Positions 55,371 through 64,000 of a stretch of DNA of 64,000 bases are shown here, in pieces. The position numbers were made by a program, and so were the translations under genes. The stretch comes from Sulfuricystis multivorans. Lineage in GTDB: Bacteria > Pseudomonadota > Gammaproteobacteria > Burkholderiales > Rhodocyclaceae. Every line of letters begins with the position of its first letter. Within the stretch, counting starts at the first letter, position 1. The stretch covers positions 558,001-622,000 of the forward strand of contig NZ_AP018718.1 of assembly GCF_003966565.1 (NCBI RefSeq), given 5' to 3'. Below the pieces are notes generated by a model. That model was not told where the DNA came from. It made no database searches and saw nothing but the letters and a program-made list of their open reading frames with translations.

Positions 55371-57080
55371 ATGCCGCCGATGAAAATCGGTTTGACTTGC
55401 ACGAGTTATCTTCCAGCGCGTAGCCCTGTCTGGCGACACCTGAATCCGGCCGAGATCGAAATTGGTGGGTATGGCGATTGGCCAGTTGCTTTGACTCGAT
55501 CCGATGCGCGATGGATCGTCGTTTGGGTCGTTTTTCTGGAAGATCTTCTTCCTTGGTCGATTCTGCGTCAGGGCGGAGAAGCAGTTTCGCAGGCGCTGGA
55601 TACTGCGCTGGGAGCGCTGGATCGACGCCTCCAATCGGTTGATGCGCCTACGATCGTTGCCTGGCTGGGCGGGTATGAAGACTCCCCGATCCGTCGCGCT
55701 CGCAAAGCCACTCTTCGCGATCGGGCTGCAGCGGAATTCGAACGGGAGCTTTACGAACGTTGCGCGCGGTATCCTCGTCTGTATCTTCTTTCTCTCGATC
55801 GCCTTTTCGCGGCTCAGGGCTTGAGGGGTTGCCTCGATGCGCGGAATTATCAAGTCAGCCGTTGCCGATTGTCTTTGGTGGGCTTGAACCTACTGGCAGA
55901 AGGTTTAGAGGCGCTGATCAAGAGGATGAGCAAGCCGGCTTGTAAGGCACTGGTGCTAGACTGCGACAATACGTTGTGGGGTGGTGTGATCGGAGAGGTG
56001 GGGTTGTCCGGCATCGTGTTGGGGCAGGATGGTTTGGGCCAGGCATTCGTCGCGTTCCAACAAGCGCTGGCGTTGCTTTCCGATTCCGGAGTGATTCTGG
56101 CCATCAGCAGCAAGAACGAGGCAAACGATGTCTGGCAGGTCTTTGATCGACATCCGGCCATGGCCTTGCATCGCGCAGATATCATTGCTGCCCGCATCGA
56201 CTGGAATGAAAAAACGCAACACCTTCAGGAAATAGCAGCGGAGCTGGGGCTGGGACTGGATAGCCTGGTGTTTTGGGACGATAACCCGATCGAGCGGGAA
56301 AAGATACGCGCAAGCTTGCCGATGGTGGTAGTTCCCGAACCGCCCCCAGAAGTCGCTGATTGGCCGTCAGCCATCCTTTCCCTGAATGCGCTCGCGCGAA
56401 TGACGGATACCCAGGACGATCTAGCCAAAAAAGCCCAGTATCAGGCGCGAGCTTCTTTCGAAAGCGCCTTGCGCTCTGCGCCGGATGGACGTGTTTTTCT
56501 CGCCAATATCGAGATGGTGCCCCGCTGCATCGAACTGGATGAAGCGACATTGCCCCGTGCCGTACAGCTTTGCGCCAAAACCAATCAGTTCAATTTGCGA
56601 CTGGCGCGCCATGATGAAGCGGCACTGAAGAAACTGACCGGTTTTGTTGGTTGTGAGGCGTTTCTTGTCGCCTTGCAGGATAAGTTCGGCGATCATGGCA
56701 TCACGGGACTGGTCGTGGCATATCGACCCGGTAGAGAAGATACGGCTTTCCTCGATACCTTTTTGTTGAGCTGTCGCATTCTCGGCAGGCACGTCGAAGC
56801 ATGGATGCTCGATCGGTTACGACAACGCCTGCTGGCGGCTGGGTATCGTTATCTCGTGGCAGAATTCATTCCAAGCGAACGAAATACACCCGCGGCAAGA
56901 TTTCTCGATAAACATGGGCTGAATCTCTGGCAGGGAAACGGGACGACGGACGAATTCGTGATGCCTGACGAGATGAAGGCTCTTTTTGCGCCATCGAGCC
57001 AACGTTACTGGGTCGATCTGCAACGCTGGCAAATACCCTATTTGGACATTTTTCGCCATGAATCGTCAGCAACTGCTTGA
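55371..57080 (+). CDS. FkbH-like HAD-family acyl-loading protein
   Basis: FkbH-type proteins take a glyceryl phosphate from 1,3-bisphosphoglycerate, dephosphorylate it and load it as glyceryl onto an acyl carrier protein. This 569-residue protein has the HAD motif ALVLDCDNTLWGGVIGEVG, with Asp197 as likely nucleophile, then ILAISSKNEANDVWQVFDRH and LVFWDDNPIEREKIRASLP. The C-terminal acetyltransferase-like part has LCAKTNQFNLRLARHDEAAL, KFGDHGITGLVVAYRP and SCRILGRHVEAWMLDRLRQR. An ACP gene overlaps its end by 23 bases. The DNA here looks lower in GC than the flagellar genes. Confidence 0.88.
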   Translation: MPPMKIGLTCTSYLPARSPVWRHLNPAEIEIGGYGDWPVALTRSDARWIVVWVVFLEDLLPWSILRQGGEAVSQALDTALGALDRRLQSVDAPTIVAWLGGYEDSPIRRARKATLRDRAAAEFERELYERCARYPRLYLLSLDRLFAAQGLRGCLDARNYQVSRCRLSLVGLNLLAEGLEALIKRMSKPACKALVLDCDNTLWGGVIGEVGLSGIVLGQDGLGQAFVAFQQALALLSDSGVILAISSKNEANDVWQVFDRHPAMALHRADIIAARIDWNEKTQHLQEIAAELGLGLDSLVFWDDNPIEREKIRASLPMVVVPEPPPEVADWPSAILSLNALARMTDTQDDLAKKAQYQARASFESALRSAPDGRVFLANIEMVPRCIELDEATLPRAVQLCAKTNQFNLRLARHDEAALKKLTGFVGCEAFLVALQDKFGDHGITGLVVAYRPGREDTAFLDTFLLSCRILGRHVEAWMLDRLRQRLLAAGYRYLVAEFIPSERNTPAARFLDKHGLNLWQGNGTTDEFVMPDEMKALFAPSSQRYWVDLQRWQIPYLDIFRHESSATA

Positions 57081-57300
57081 AATCATCAAGGAAGTTTTTC
57101 CGGATGCCAGATTCGATCCAAGCGATATCTCATTGGGCTTGGGAAGTTTTCCGCAATGGGATTCCCTAGGTAATTTCAATCTACTTTTGCAAGTGGAAGC
57201 AATCGCCGGCATTCGTTTTTCCAGCGAAGAGATCTCGGAAATCAAGAGTCTTGCCGGCATCATCGCCAGCCTCGAGCGGCGGGGTATCTATGCAGATTGA
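57058..57300 (+). CDS. Acyl carrier protein-like protein
   Basis: An 80-residue carrier protein. Ser36 in FPQWDSLGNFNLLLQVE is the predicted phosphopantetheine site (DSL motif), and the following helix FSSEEISEIKSLAGIIASLE is typical of ACPs. It overlaps both the FkbH-like gene and the acyltransferase gene, so the three are almost certainly made together. It is the predicted acceptor of the acyl group loaded by the FkbH-like protein. Confidence 0.87.
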   Translation: MNRQQLLEIIKEVFPDARFDPSDISLGLGSFPQWDSLGNFNLLLQVEAIAGIRFSSEEISEIKSLAGIIASLERRGIYAD

Positions 57301-58066
57301 GGTTCATCACGTTACCTCCGCTTTTGCCGCCTGCGGGATCAAGCCCGGGCATTGTCTGATGCTGCATGCCGATGCTTTTCCCGCCGCGCAGCTGCCCGGT
57401 GATGATTTAGCGCAACGCATGGACAAATTGCTCGATGGCGTCCTGGCGGCTCTGGGGAGCGATGGAACTCTGGTCATGCCAACATTTTCGTACAGTGCTA
57501 CGAAAGGCGAAGTTTTTTGCCCAGCCCGAACACCCAGCGAGGTCGGCTTGCTCAGCGAACATTTCAGGCAGCGTAGAGGGGTCCAGCGCTCGAAGCACCC
57601 GATTTTCAGCGTTGCGGCAAGCGGCTCGCTTGCCGAGCGCTTTGCCAAAACCATCGTTGAAGATTGCTTTGGAGCGGACACCGCATTCGATCTGCTCATG
57701 CGCCATGATGCGTGGATTGCCAGCCTGGGATGCTCGATGGACAGGATGACATTCGTGCATTATGTCGAGCAGGCGCATGGTGTGACTTACCGCTATTTCA
57801 AGAAGTTTCCGTTTGCAATCGAAATGGATGGCGCTGTCGAGCAGGGCTGGGTGCGCTACTACGTCCGCGATCTGGAGCGTCGCAGTGGTGTTGCGTTGGA
57901 TAGACTCAAAAGCCGGCTGATGTCGGCAGGAGTCCTCAAGGTGGCGGAAATCGGCAGAGCGCAATTGCTTTGCGTTCGGGCGCGCGACTTTTTTACGCAT
58001 GCCAGTGAGTGCCTCGATCAGCAAGAGAATGCCCTGATAGAAGAGGGTGTTGGAGAAGAAACATGA
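57290..58066 (+). CDS. AAC(3)-family N-acyltransferase
   Basis: This 258-residue member of the aminoglycoside 3-N-acetyltransferase fold is used in many surface-sugar clusters for N-acylation of amino sugars. GSDGTLVMPTFSYSATKGEV, RSKHPIFSVAASG and DAWIASLGCSMDRMTFVHYV correspond to the conserved acyl-CoA/catalytic regions. Sitting directly after an ACP gene, it may take its acyl group from ACP rather than from CoA. The start at 57290 overlaps the ACP gene by 11 bases. It is unlikely to be an antibiotic-resistance enzyme. Confidence 0.85.
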   Translation: MQIEVHHVTSAFAACGIKPGHCLMLHADAFPAAQLPGDDLAQRMDKLLDGVLAALGSDGTLVMPTFSYSATKGEVFCPARTPSEVGLLSEHFRQRRGVQRSKHPIFSVAASGSLAERFAKTIVEDCFGADTAFDLLMRHDAWIASLGCSMDRMTFVHYVEQAHGVTYRYFKKFPFAIEMDGAVEQGWVRYYVRDLERRSGVALDRLKSRLMSAGVLKVAEIGRAQLLCVRARDFFTHASECLDQQENALIEEGVGEET

Positions 58067-58461
58067 TCTTCGATCATATCGGAATCTTCGTGTCTTCTCT
58101 GGAAGAAGGGCGGCGGCAACTTTGGCCGCTGGGCATCAGGGATTGGACTGAGGCAGTGGAAGATCGATTGCAAAAGGTCACCGTGGCCTTCGGTTACGAC
58201 GATCGAGGGTTGTGCTATGAAATCATCGCACCTCTTGGTGAGGGGGGGCCAGTGACGCCAGTGCTGAGAAGCGGGCGCAATATCCTCAACCACGTTGCTT
58301 ACCGGGTTGCTGACCTGGATCAGACGGTGCAGGATCTGCGCTCGGCCGGCAGCATGCCGTTGGGTGAAGCGAAGCCTGCGGCAGCATTCGCGGGGCGGCG
58401 CATTGTTTTTGTCCTGACCCCTTTGCGTATGATTTTGGAATTGATCGAAGATGCCCCATGA
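58063..58461 (+). CDS. VOC (glyoxalase-fold) protein
   Basis: A 132-residue vicinal-oxygen-chelate protein. FDHIGIFVSSLEEGRRQL with the metal-binding His, then NHVAYRVADLDQTVQDLRSA and VFVLTPLRMILELIEDA provide the expected His and Glu ligands (like methylmalonyl-CoA epimerase). In this operon it might epimerise or isomerise an acyl or sugar intermediate. It overlaps the genes on both sides by a few bases. Confidence 0.8.
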   Translation: MIFDHIGIFVSSLEEGRRQLWPLGIRDWTEAVEDRLQKVTVAFGYDDRGLCYEIIAPLGEGGPVTPVLRSGRNILNHVAYRVADLDQTVQDLRSAGSMPLGEAKPAAAFAGRRIVFVLTPLRMILELIEDAP

Positions 58462-59662
58462 TGCCGTAGTAACGAATATGAAGTACATCGACCATTGTCC
58501 TGTGTGTCGAGGCACGCAAAGCCGCCAGCTGCTGAGCCTGTCAAATTTTCCGATTTATCAAAATCCGGTGCAGGCGGATGTCGAGGTGCCCAGGCCCCAC
58601 ACGATCGATCTGGAATATCTTCAATGTCGCGATTGTGGGCATGCATTTCAGTCGGCTTACGGCAGCGCAACACTCAAAACCATCTACGAGCATTACTACT
58701 TTGTGCCGGAGGTCAAGAATGTGGCAGTGTCAAGACACCATGCGTTTTTATCCTGGCTGGCGAATTGCGCCTTATTTAGGAAAAATGCGCCCCGCCGGAT
58801 ATTGGAAATCGGTTGTTCCTCAGGTGGCGTGCTCGATGAAGTCCGCGCCCTTTTTTCTCTAGAAAAAACAGACGTTCTGGGAATCGAGCCGAATCGAGCG
58901 ACGGCCCAGGCCGCAAGAAGGCTTGGCTTGCCAATCATAGAAAATTTCTGTGATGAATCGCTGATGCAAAGGGTCGAAAATTTCGATCTCGTCTTCTCCC
59001 GGAATGTCATCGAGCATGTCGACGATCCATTATCCTTTCTTCGCGGCATGCGTAAGGCAGCCGGAGAGCATGGTGTCGTGATCATCGAAACCCCCTCCTT
59101 GGACATCAGCTTGCGTGAAAGAAAAATTTTGCCTTTTCATTTTGAACATCTGCATGTGTTTTCCGCTCAGTCGTTGGCGCGCGCCGCTGAAGAAATGGGT
59201 TTGGTGCCGATCGATTGCGTAGAAACCGAATTCGGCGATCTGATCATGGCGTTTTACGCCCAGGCGAATTCATCGCAAAAGACACCTTTGACGGTGGCGG
59301 CGACGGATACGACCCTCGATCTTCAACCTTCCTACGATGCCAAACGTGCCTGGTGGCAGCGCCAACTGGTATCACAAAAGGTCATCTTTTGGGGAGCAGG
59401 CTCAGCTTGCCGCATCCTCATCGCCGATACAAACTTCATGCCTGAAGCGATTTGCGATAGCAATCCCAACAAGATCGGCATGAAATTCGTGGGGTTGCCT
59501 TACCGTATCGAGCCAGCCGAGGATCTGATTGGTGCTCTCGTCACTGCGGGAAGGGATGGAGAGTATCTTTTGGTGGCGGCATCGATGTTTCAAGAGGAGA
59601 TACGCCAGGCAGCACGACGGTTGGGTTGGAGCGGGAAGTTTTTGGGATTACTGGATGGGTGA
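58451..59662 (+). CDS. C-methyltransferase-like SAM enzyme with zinc-binding N-terminus
   Basis: A 403-residue methyltransferase with the three-part layout of sugar C-methyltransferases (TylC3/NovU type). The N-terminal zinc site is HCPVCRG and LEYLQCRDCGHAF. The SAM domain begins RRILEIGCSSGGVLDEVRAL with NFDLVFSRNVIEHVDDPLSF. The C-terminal Rossmann-like part is VIFWGAGSACRILIADTNFM and ICDSNPNKIGMKFVGLPYRI. An ATG at 58478 would remove nine residues and may be the true start. The true acceptor could be a keto-sugar or an acyl group in this operon. Confidence 0.83.
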   Translation: MPHDAVVTNMKYIDHCPVCRGTQSRQLLSLSNFPIYQNPVQADVEVPRPHTIDLEYLQCRDCGHAFQSAYGSATLKTIYEHYYFVPEVKNVAVSRHHAFLSWLANCALFRKNAPRRILEIGCSSGGVLDEVRALFSLEKTDVLGIEPNRATAQAARRLGLPIIENFCDESLMQRVENFDLVFSRNVIEHVDDPLSFLRGMRKAAGEHGVVIIETPSLDISLRERKILPFHFEHLHVFSAQSLARAAEEMGLVPIDCVETEFGDLIMAFYAQANSSQKTPLTVAATDTTLDLQPSYDAKRAWWQRQLVSQKVIFWGAGSACRILIADTNFMPEAICDSNPNKIGMKFVGLPYRIEPAEDLIGALVTAGRDGEYLLVAASMFQEEIRQAARRLGWSGKFLGLLDG

Positions 59663-59671
59663 GATGGCGCA

Positions 59672-60967
59672 ATGAAGAAAATAGGCGCGGATGATGGCCT
59701 TGTCATGCATGGTTGGGCGCGCGATCTGTTCCCTATCCCTCGCAGCCTGACGGGCGAAGGGGTGCGAAAGACATTGCGTTATCTATCCGAATTGATTCCT
59801 GGGCTGCGCATTCATGAGATTCCCTCGGGTACGCAGGTCTTCGACTGGGTCGTGCCGCCGGAGTGGAATGTCCGGGAAGCTTGGATCGCCGACGCCAACG
59901 GTGATCGCCTCGTCGATTTCGACCGACACAACTTGCATCTCGTCGGTTATTCGATCCCGATGGATGCCATCATGAGTCGTGAAGAGCTCGAAGCGCATCT
60001 TTATTCGCTTCCCGAATTGCCGGATGCCATTCCCTATGTCACCTCGTATTACGAACGACGCTGGGGGTTTTGCCTGAGCCATCGTCAGCGCGAACAATTG
60101 CCCGCCGGCCCCTTTCGGGTTTTCATCGATAGCTCGCTTTCGCAGGGCAGCCTCACTTATGCCGATTTGCTGCTGCCGGGCTCAAGTCAGCAAGAAATCC
60201 TTCTTTCGACGTATGTCTGCCATCCTTCAATGGGAAACAATGAGTTGTCCGGCCCTGTGGTGACGGCGGCGCTCGCTCGTTGGTTGATGACTCTTCCCAG
60301 ACGGCGCTATACCTATCGGATCGTTTTCGTGCCAGAAACCATAGGTTCGATCGCCTATTTGAGCCTTCACTGGCGGCATATGCGCGAAACGACGGTTGCT
60401 GGCTATGTTTTGACATGCATCGGCGATGAAAGAAGTTATTCGTATCTCGAATCCCGTCGTGGCGACACGCTTGCGGATCGCGCGGCATTACACGTGCTCA
60501 AGCATACTGTCGGGAAATACGACCACTATTCGTTTCTTGAACGGGGGAGCGATGAACGCCAGTATTGCAGTCCTGGCATAGATTTGCCAGTAGGCTCGGT
60601 CATGCGCTCGAAGTATGGCACCTATCCTGAATATCATACCTCGTTCGACGATTTGTCTTTGATCACATCGCAAGGCCTACAAGGCGGTTACACGGTGGTC
60701 AAGACGATTTTGACTTTGCTCGAGGCAAATCATGTTTTTCGCACTACAGTGCTGTGCGAGCCGCAGCTGGGGCGGCGGGGGCTTTATCCGACTTTGAGTA
60801 CGCGAGATTCGGCGCGAGATGTTGCGACGATGATGAATCTGCTCGCTTACGCAGACGGCAGCCATGATCTGATCGCCATTGCGGAACGTATCGGCGTTTT
60901 TGCATTGGATTTGGTACCCATTGCCGAGCGCTTGCATGCAAAAGGCTTGCTGGAGATCCTGCAATGA
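59672..60967 (+). CDS. DUF4910 aminopeptidase-like protein of polysaccharide clusters
   Basis: This 431-residue protein has an M28-like aminopeptidase fold. [40 protein letters not shown] and [20 protein letters not shown], with metal-ligand-like residues, match DUF4910 proteins found in surface polysaccharide and flagellin clusters. [20 protein letters not shown] is another family motif, and a helical (winged-helix-like) segment ends the protein. The function is not settled; amide hydrolysis on an aminoacyl- or acyl-sugar is conceivable. It closes the FkbH operon. Confidence 0.8.
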   Translation: MKKIGADDGLVMHGWARDLFPIPRSLTGEGVRKTLRYLSELIPGLRIHEIPSGTQVFDWVVPPEWNVREAWIADANGDRLVDFDRHNLHLVGYSIPMDAIMSREELEAHLYSLPELPDAIPYVTSYYERRWGFCLSHRQREQLPAGPFRVFIDSSLSQGSLTYADLLLPGSSQQEILLSTYVCHPSMGNNELSGPVVTAALARWLMTLPRRRYTYRIVFVPETIGSIAYLSLHWRHMRETTVAGYVLTCIGDERSYSYLESRRGDTLADRAALHVLKHTVGKYDHYSFLERGSDERQYCSPGIDLPVGSVMRSKYGTYPEYHTSFDDLSLITSQGLQGGYTVVKTILTLLEANHVFRTTVLCEPQLGRRGLYPTLSTRDSARDVATMMNLLAYADGSHDLIAIAERIGVFALDLVPIAERLHAKGLLEILQ

Positions 60968-61053
60968 AAGGACTGCTCAGCCGACATGTCAAAAGAAGAG
61001 TCAAAGGCATTTCAGGCCCGGTTCTTGCTGAACAGAACACGGGATAACGCCGC

Positions 61054-61062
61054 CCGGCAATT
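61054..61062 (+). promoter_or_regulatory. CCGGCAATT motif upstream of flgK
   Basis: A partial copy of the (G)CGGCAATT motif seen before flhB, flgA, flgB and cheV, here 66 bp before flgK. The 160 bp between the DUF4910 gene and flgK holds no gene. A convincing sigma-28 site is not visible; CCCGCTAA at about 61078 is only a partial -10. Confidence 0.25.
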
Positions 61063-61127
61063 CCTGCCGACAGACTTCCCGCTAAGGCGGCGCCCATCCC
61101 GAAGCTTGTTATGAAAGGGCGTCAACC

Positions 61128-62756
61128 ATGAGCACCTTGTCGATCGGCGTCAGCGCGTTGCGCAATGCGAACATCGCACTGGCAACGACAAGCCACAACA
61201 TCGCCAATGTCAACACCGATGGCTTCCGCCGGCAAAGCGTCGTGTTCACGAACAATCCACCGATGTTCACCGGCAGCGGGTTCATCGGCCAGGGCGCGCA
61301 GATCGCCACGGTGCAGCGCAGCTACGACCTTTTTCTCGAGCGGCAGCTCATCCAGGTCGATGTCCAAAATGCCTATTGGCAGAAGAAGTCGGCGGCCCTG
61401 GGGCAGATCGATGCGATCCTCGGCGATCGCTCTGCCGGCGTCAGTGCGGCGCTGCAAGGCTTCTTCGCGGCATGGAACGATCTTGCCAACGACCCGACCA
61501 GCACCGCGGCCCGCCAGGGGGTGATCAGCGCCGCGCATACGCTGGCCGATACCGTGAATGCCCAGGGCAATTATCTGCTCGGCTTGCAAGACGGCGTCAA
61601 TGGCGAAATCACTGACAAGGTGACCAGCATCAACGATCTCGCCCGCCGGGTCGCGGAACTGAACGTGCGCATCGGCGCGCTGCAGGGGGCCAGTGGCCAC
61701 GAGGTCAACGACTTATTGGATCAGCGCGATACGGCGCTGGCGCAATTGAACCGGCTGGCCGGTGTGAGCGTCATCCAGAACAATGAGGCCGATGTCAGCG
61801 TATTCCTCGGCGGCCACGCGCTGGTGCAAAACGGCTCCTTCTTTCCGCTGACTGCGCAGGCCGCGCCGTATGATCCGGCGCGCATCGAGGTCTATGCCGG
61901 ATCAAAGGCTTTGACGCAAGCCGGACTGATCGGCGGCGAGCTTGGCGCCCTGCTCGATTTTCGTCGGGAGAGCCTCGATACCGCGCAAAACGCGCTGGGG
62001 CGCATCGCGCTGGCGGTGGCGCAGCAGGTCAATACCCTGCATCAATCGGGTACGGATCTGGCGGGAAATTTAGGCGGCCTGTTTTTCGCCGATCCGACTT
62101 CTCTACCGGCAAGCTTTGCCGCGCAGACGAACTCCGGCACGGGAGTCTTGACCGCGCAGCTTTCGAATTCCGCGCAGCTGACCACCAGCGATTACGAGCT
62201 GCGTTACGATGGCGCGAACTACATCTTGCGTCGCGTCAGCGATGGGCAGACCTGGTCTGATACCAGTCTGGCGAGTTTGTCGGCGACCGCGGCACAAGGT
62301 TTCTCGCTGTCGATGACCGGCACGCCGAGCACGGGTGATAGTTTCCTGATCCGTCCGACCGCGCCAGCCGCAAACCGGCTCGAAGTGACGATTGCCGATA
62401 CGGTAAAAATCGCTGCAGCTCTTCCCGGTGGCGGCACGCTCGACAACCGCAATGCGCTGGCGATTGCCGGCTTGCGTACCGATCGCACGGTGATTGCCGG
62501 CAACAACAGCTTCGAGAGCGCCTATGAGGGCTGGGTGAGCGATGTCGGGCATGCGAGCTCGGCCGCGAAAGCGCAAGGCGCGGTGTTCGACAATCTCTCC
62601 AAGCAGGCCAAGGCCGCGCAACAAGCCGAATCCGGCGTGAATCTCGACGAAGAAGCCGCCAACCTGATGCTCTACCAGCATTACTACCAGGCGGCGGCGC
62701 GGATGATCAAGGTGAGCGACGAGTTGTTCCAGACGATCCTGTCTCTAGGAGGGTGA
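61128..62756 (+). CDS. flgK: Flagellar hook-filament junction protein FlgK
   Basis: FlgK is the first hook-associated protein, linking hook to filament. N-terminal STLSIGVSALRNANIALATT and SHNIANVNTDGFRRQSVVFT, and C-terminal VNLDEEAANLMLYQHYYQAA followed by ARMIKVSDELFQTILSLGG, define it. HEVNDLLDQRDTALAQLNRL is also conserved. The 542-residue length is normal. It is separated from flgJ by the glycan/flagellin island. Confidence 0.95.
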   Translation: MSTLSIGVSALRNANIALATTSHNIANVNTDGFRRQSVVFTNNPPMFTGSGFIGQGAQIATVQRSYDLFLERQLIQVDVQNAYWQKKSAALGQIDAILGDRSAGVSAALQGFFAAWNDLANDPTSTAARQGVISAAHTLADTVNAQGNYLLGLQDGVNGEITDKVTSINDLARRVAELNVRIGALQGASGHEVNDLLDQRDTALAQLNRLAGVSVIQNNEADVSVFLGGHALVQNGSFFPLTAQAAPYDPARIEVYAGSKALTQAGLIGGELGALLDFRRESLDTAQNALGRIALAVAQQVNTLHQSGTDLAGNLGGLFFADPTSLPASFAAQTNSGTGVLTAQLSNSAQLTTSDYELRYDGANYILRRVSDGQTWSDTSLASLSATAAQGFSLSMTGTPSTGDSFLIRPTAPAANRLEVTIADTVKIAAALPGGGTLDNRNALAIAGLRTDRTVIAGNNSFESAYEGWVSDVGHASSAAKAQGAVFDNLSKQAKAAQQAESGVNLDEEAANLMLYQHYYQAAARMIKVSDELFQTILSLGG

Positions 62757-62761
62757 CTCCT

Positions 62762-64000
<1,239 letters not shown>

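Noticed and set aside
57290-58066. Aminoglycoside resistance gene
   Set aside because: The AAC(3) fold is shared with sugar N-acyltransferases, and the gene overlaps an ACP gene within a sugar/acyl operon, so a resistance role is not supported.

Overview
The window looks like chromosome from a high-GC, flagellated betaproteobacterium. The grounds are the trxB / ftsK-lolA-rarA-serS neighbourhood, an FlhDC master regulator together with FlhF, FliA and a MotCD stator, and protein sequences of betaproteobacterial character. The order (perhaps Rhodocyclales or Nitrosomonadales) is only my inference.

Layout. 1-12.9 kb holds housekeeping genes: divergent trxB and ftsK, then lolA, rarA and serS; convergent mltF; tRNA-Ser(CGA); tusE; the radical SAM gene ygiQ; an HNH nuclease; a Nudix hydrolase; and a receiver-GGDEF diguanylate cyclase. 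13.1-22.7 kb is a motility and chemotaxis block: flhDC, motAB, a small chemoreceptor, two cheV genes, cheY, cheZ and cheA. 22.9-29.1 kb is an MSHA-type minor-pseudopilin operon, led by a large secreted protein that joins a beta-helix to an MshQ-like region. 29.2-36.9 kb carries flhB, flhA, flhF, a shortened flhG, fliA and motCD. 36.9-46.0 kb carries flgN, flgM and flgA on the minus strand and flgBCDEFGHIJ on the plus strand.

46.0-61.0 kb interrupts the usual flgJ-flgK order with a surface-glycan and flagellin island. It contains an aldo/keto reductase, an SpsF-like nucleotidyltransferase, a methyltransferase, a class III aminotransferase, a Maf-like flagellin glycosyltransferase and a TPR protein. 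These are followed by a sigma-28 promoter driving a short flagellin of alphaproteobacterial type with an unknown gene, FlbT and FlaF. A compact FkbH / acyl carrier protein / AAC(3)-like acyltransferase / VOC / C-methyltransferase-like / DUF4910 operon comes next. 61.1-64.0 kb returns to flgK and flgL and ends inside pseB, the first step of pseudaminic acid synthesis.

The most unusual features are these. A 54-bp palindromic repeat is found between genes and also translated in frame inside FlhF, FlgJ and the YgiQ tail. The FlhG-like protein keeps the FlhF-activating N-terminus and the C-terminal region but has lost the MinD-type ATPase core. An alphaproteobacterial flagellin-control module sits in an FlhDC-controlled genome. 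A glyceryl-ACP-like operon lies next to flagellin glycosylation genes. Inverted-repeat elements abut stop codons. All identifications come from reading the sequence; no database search was run.
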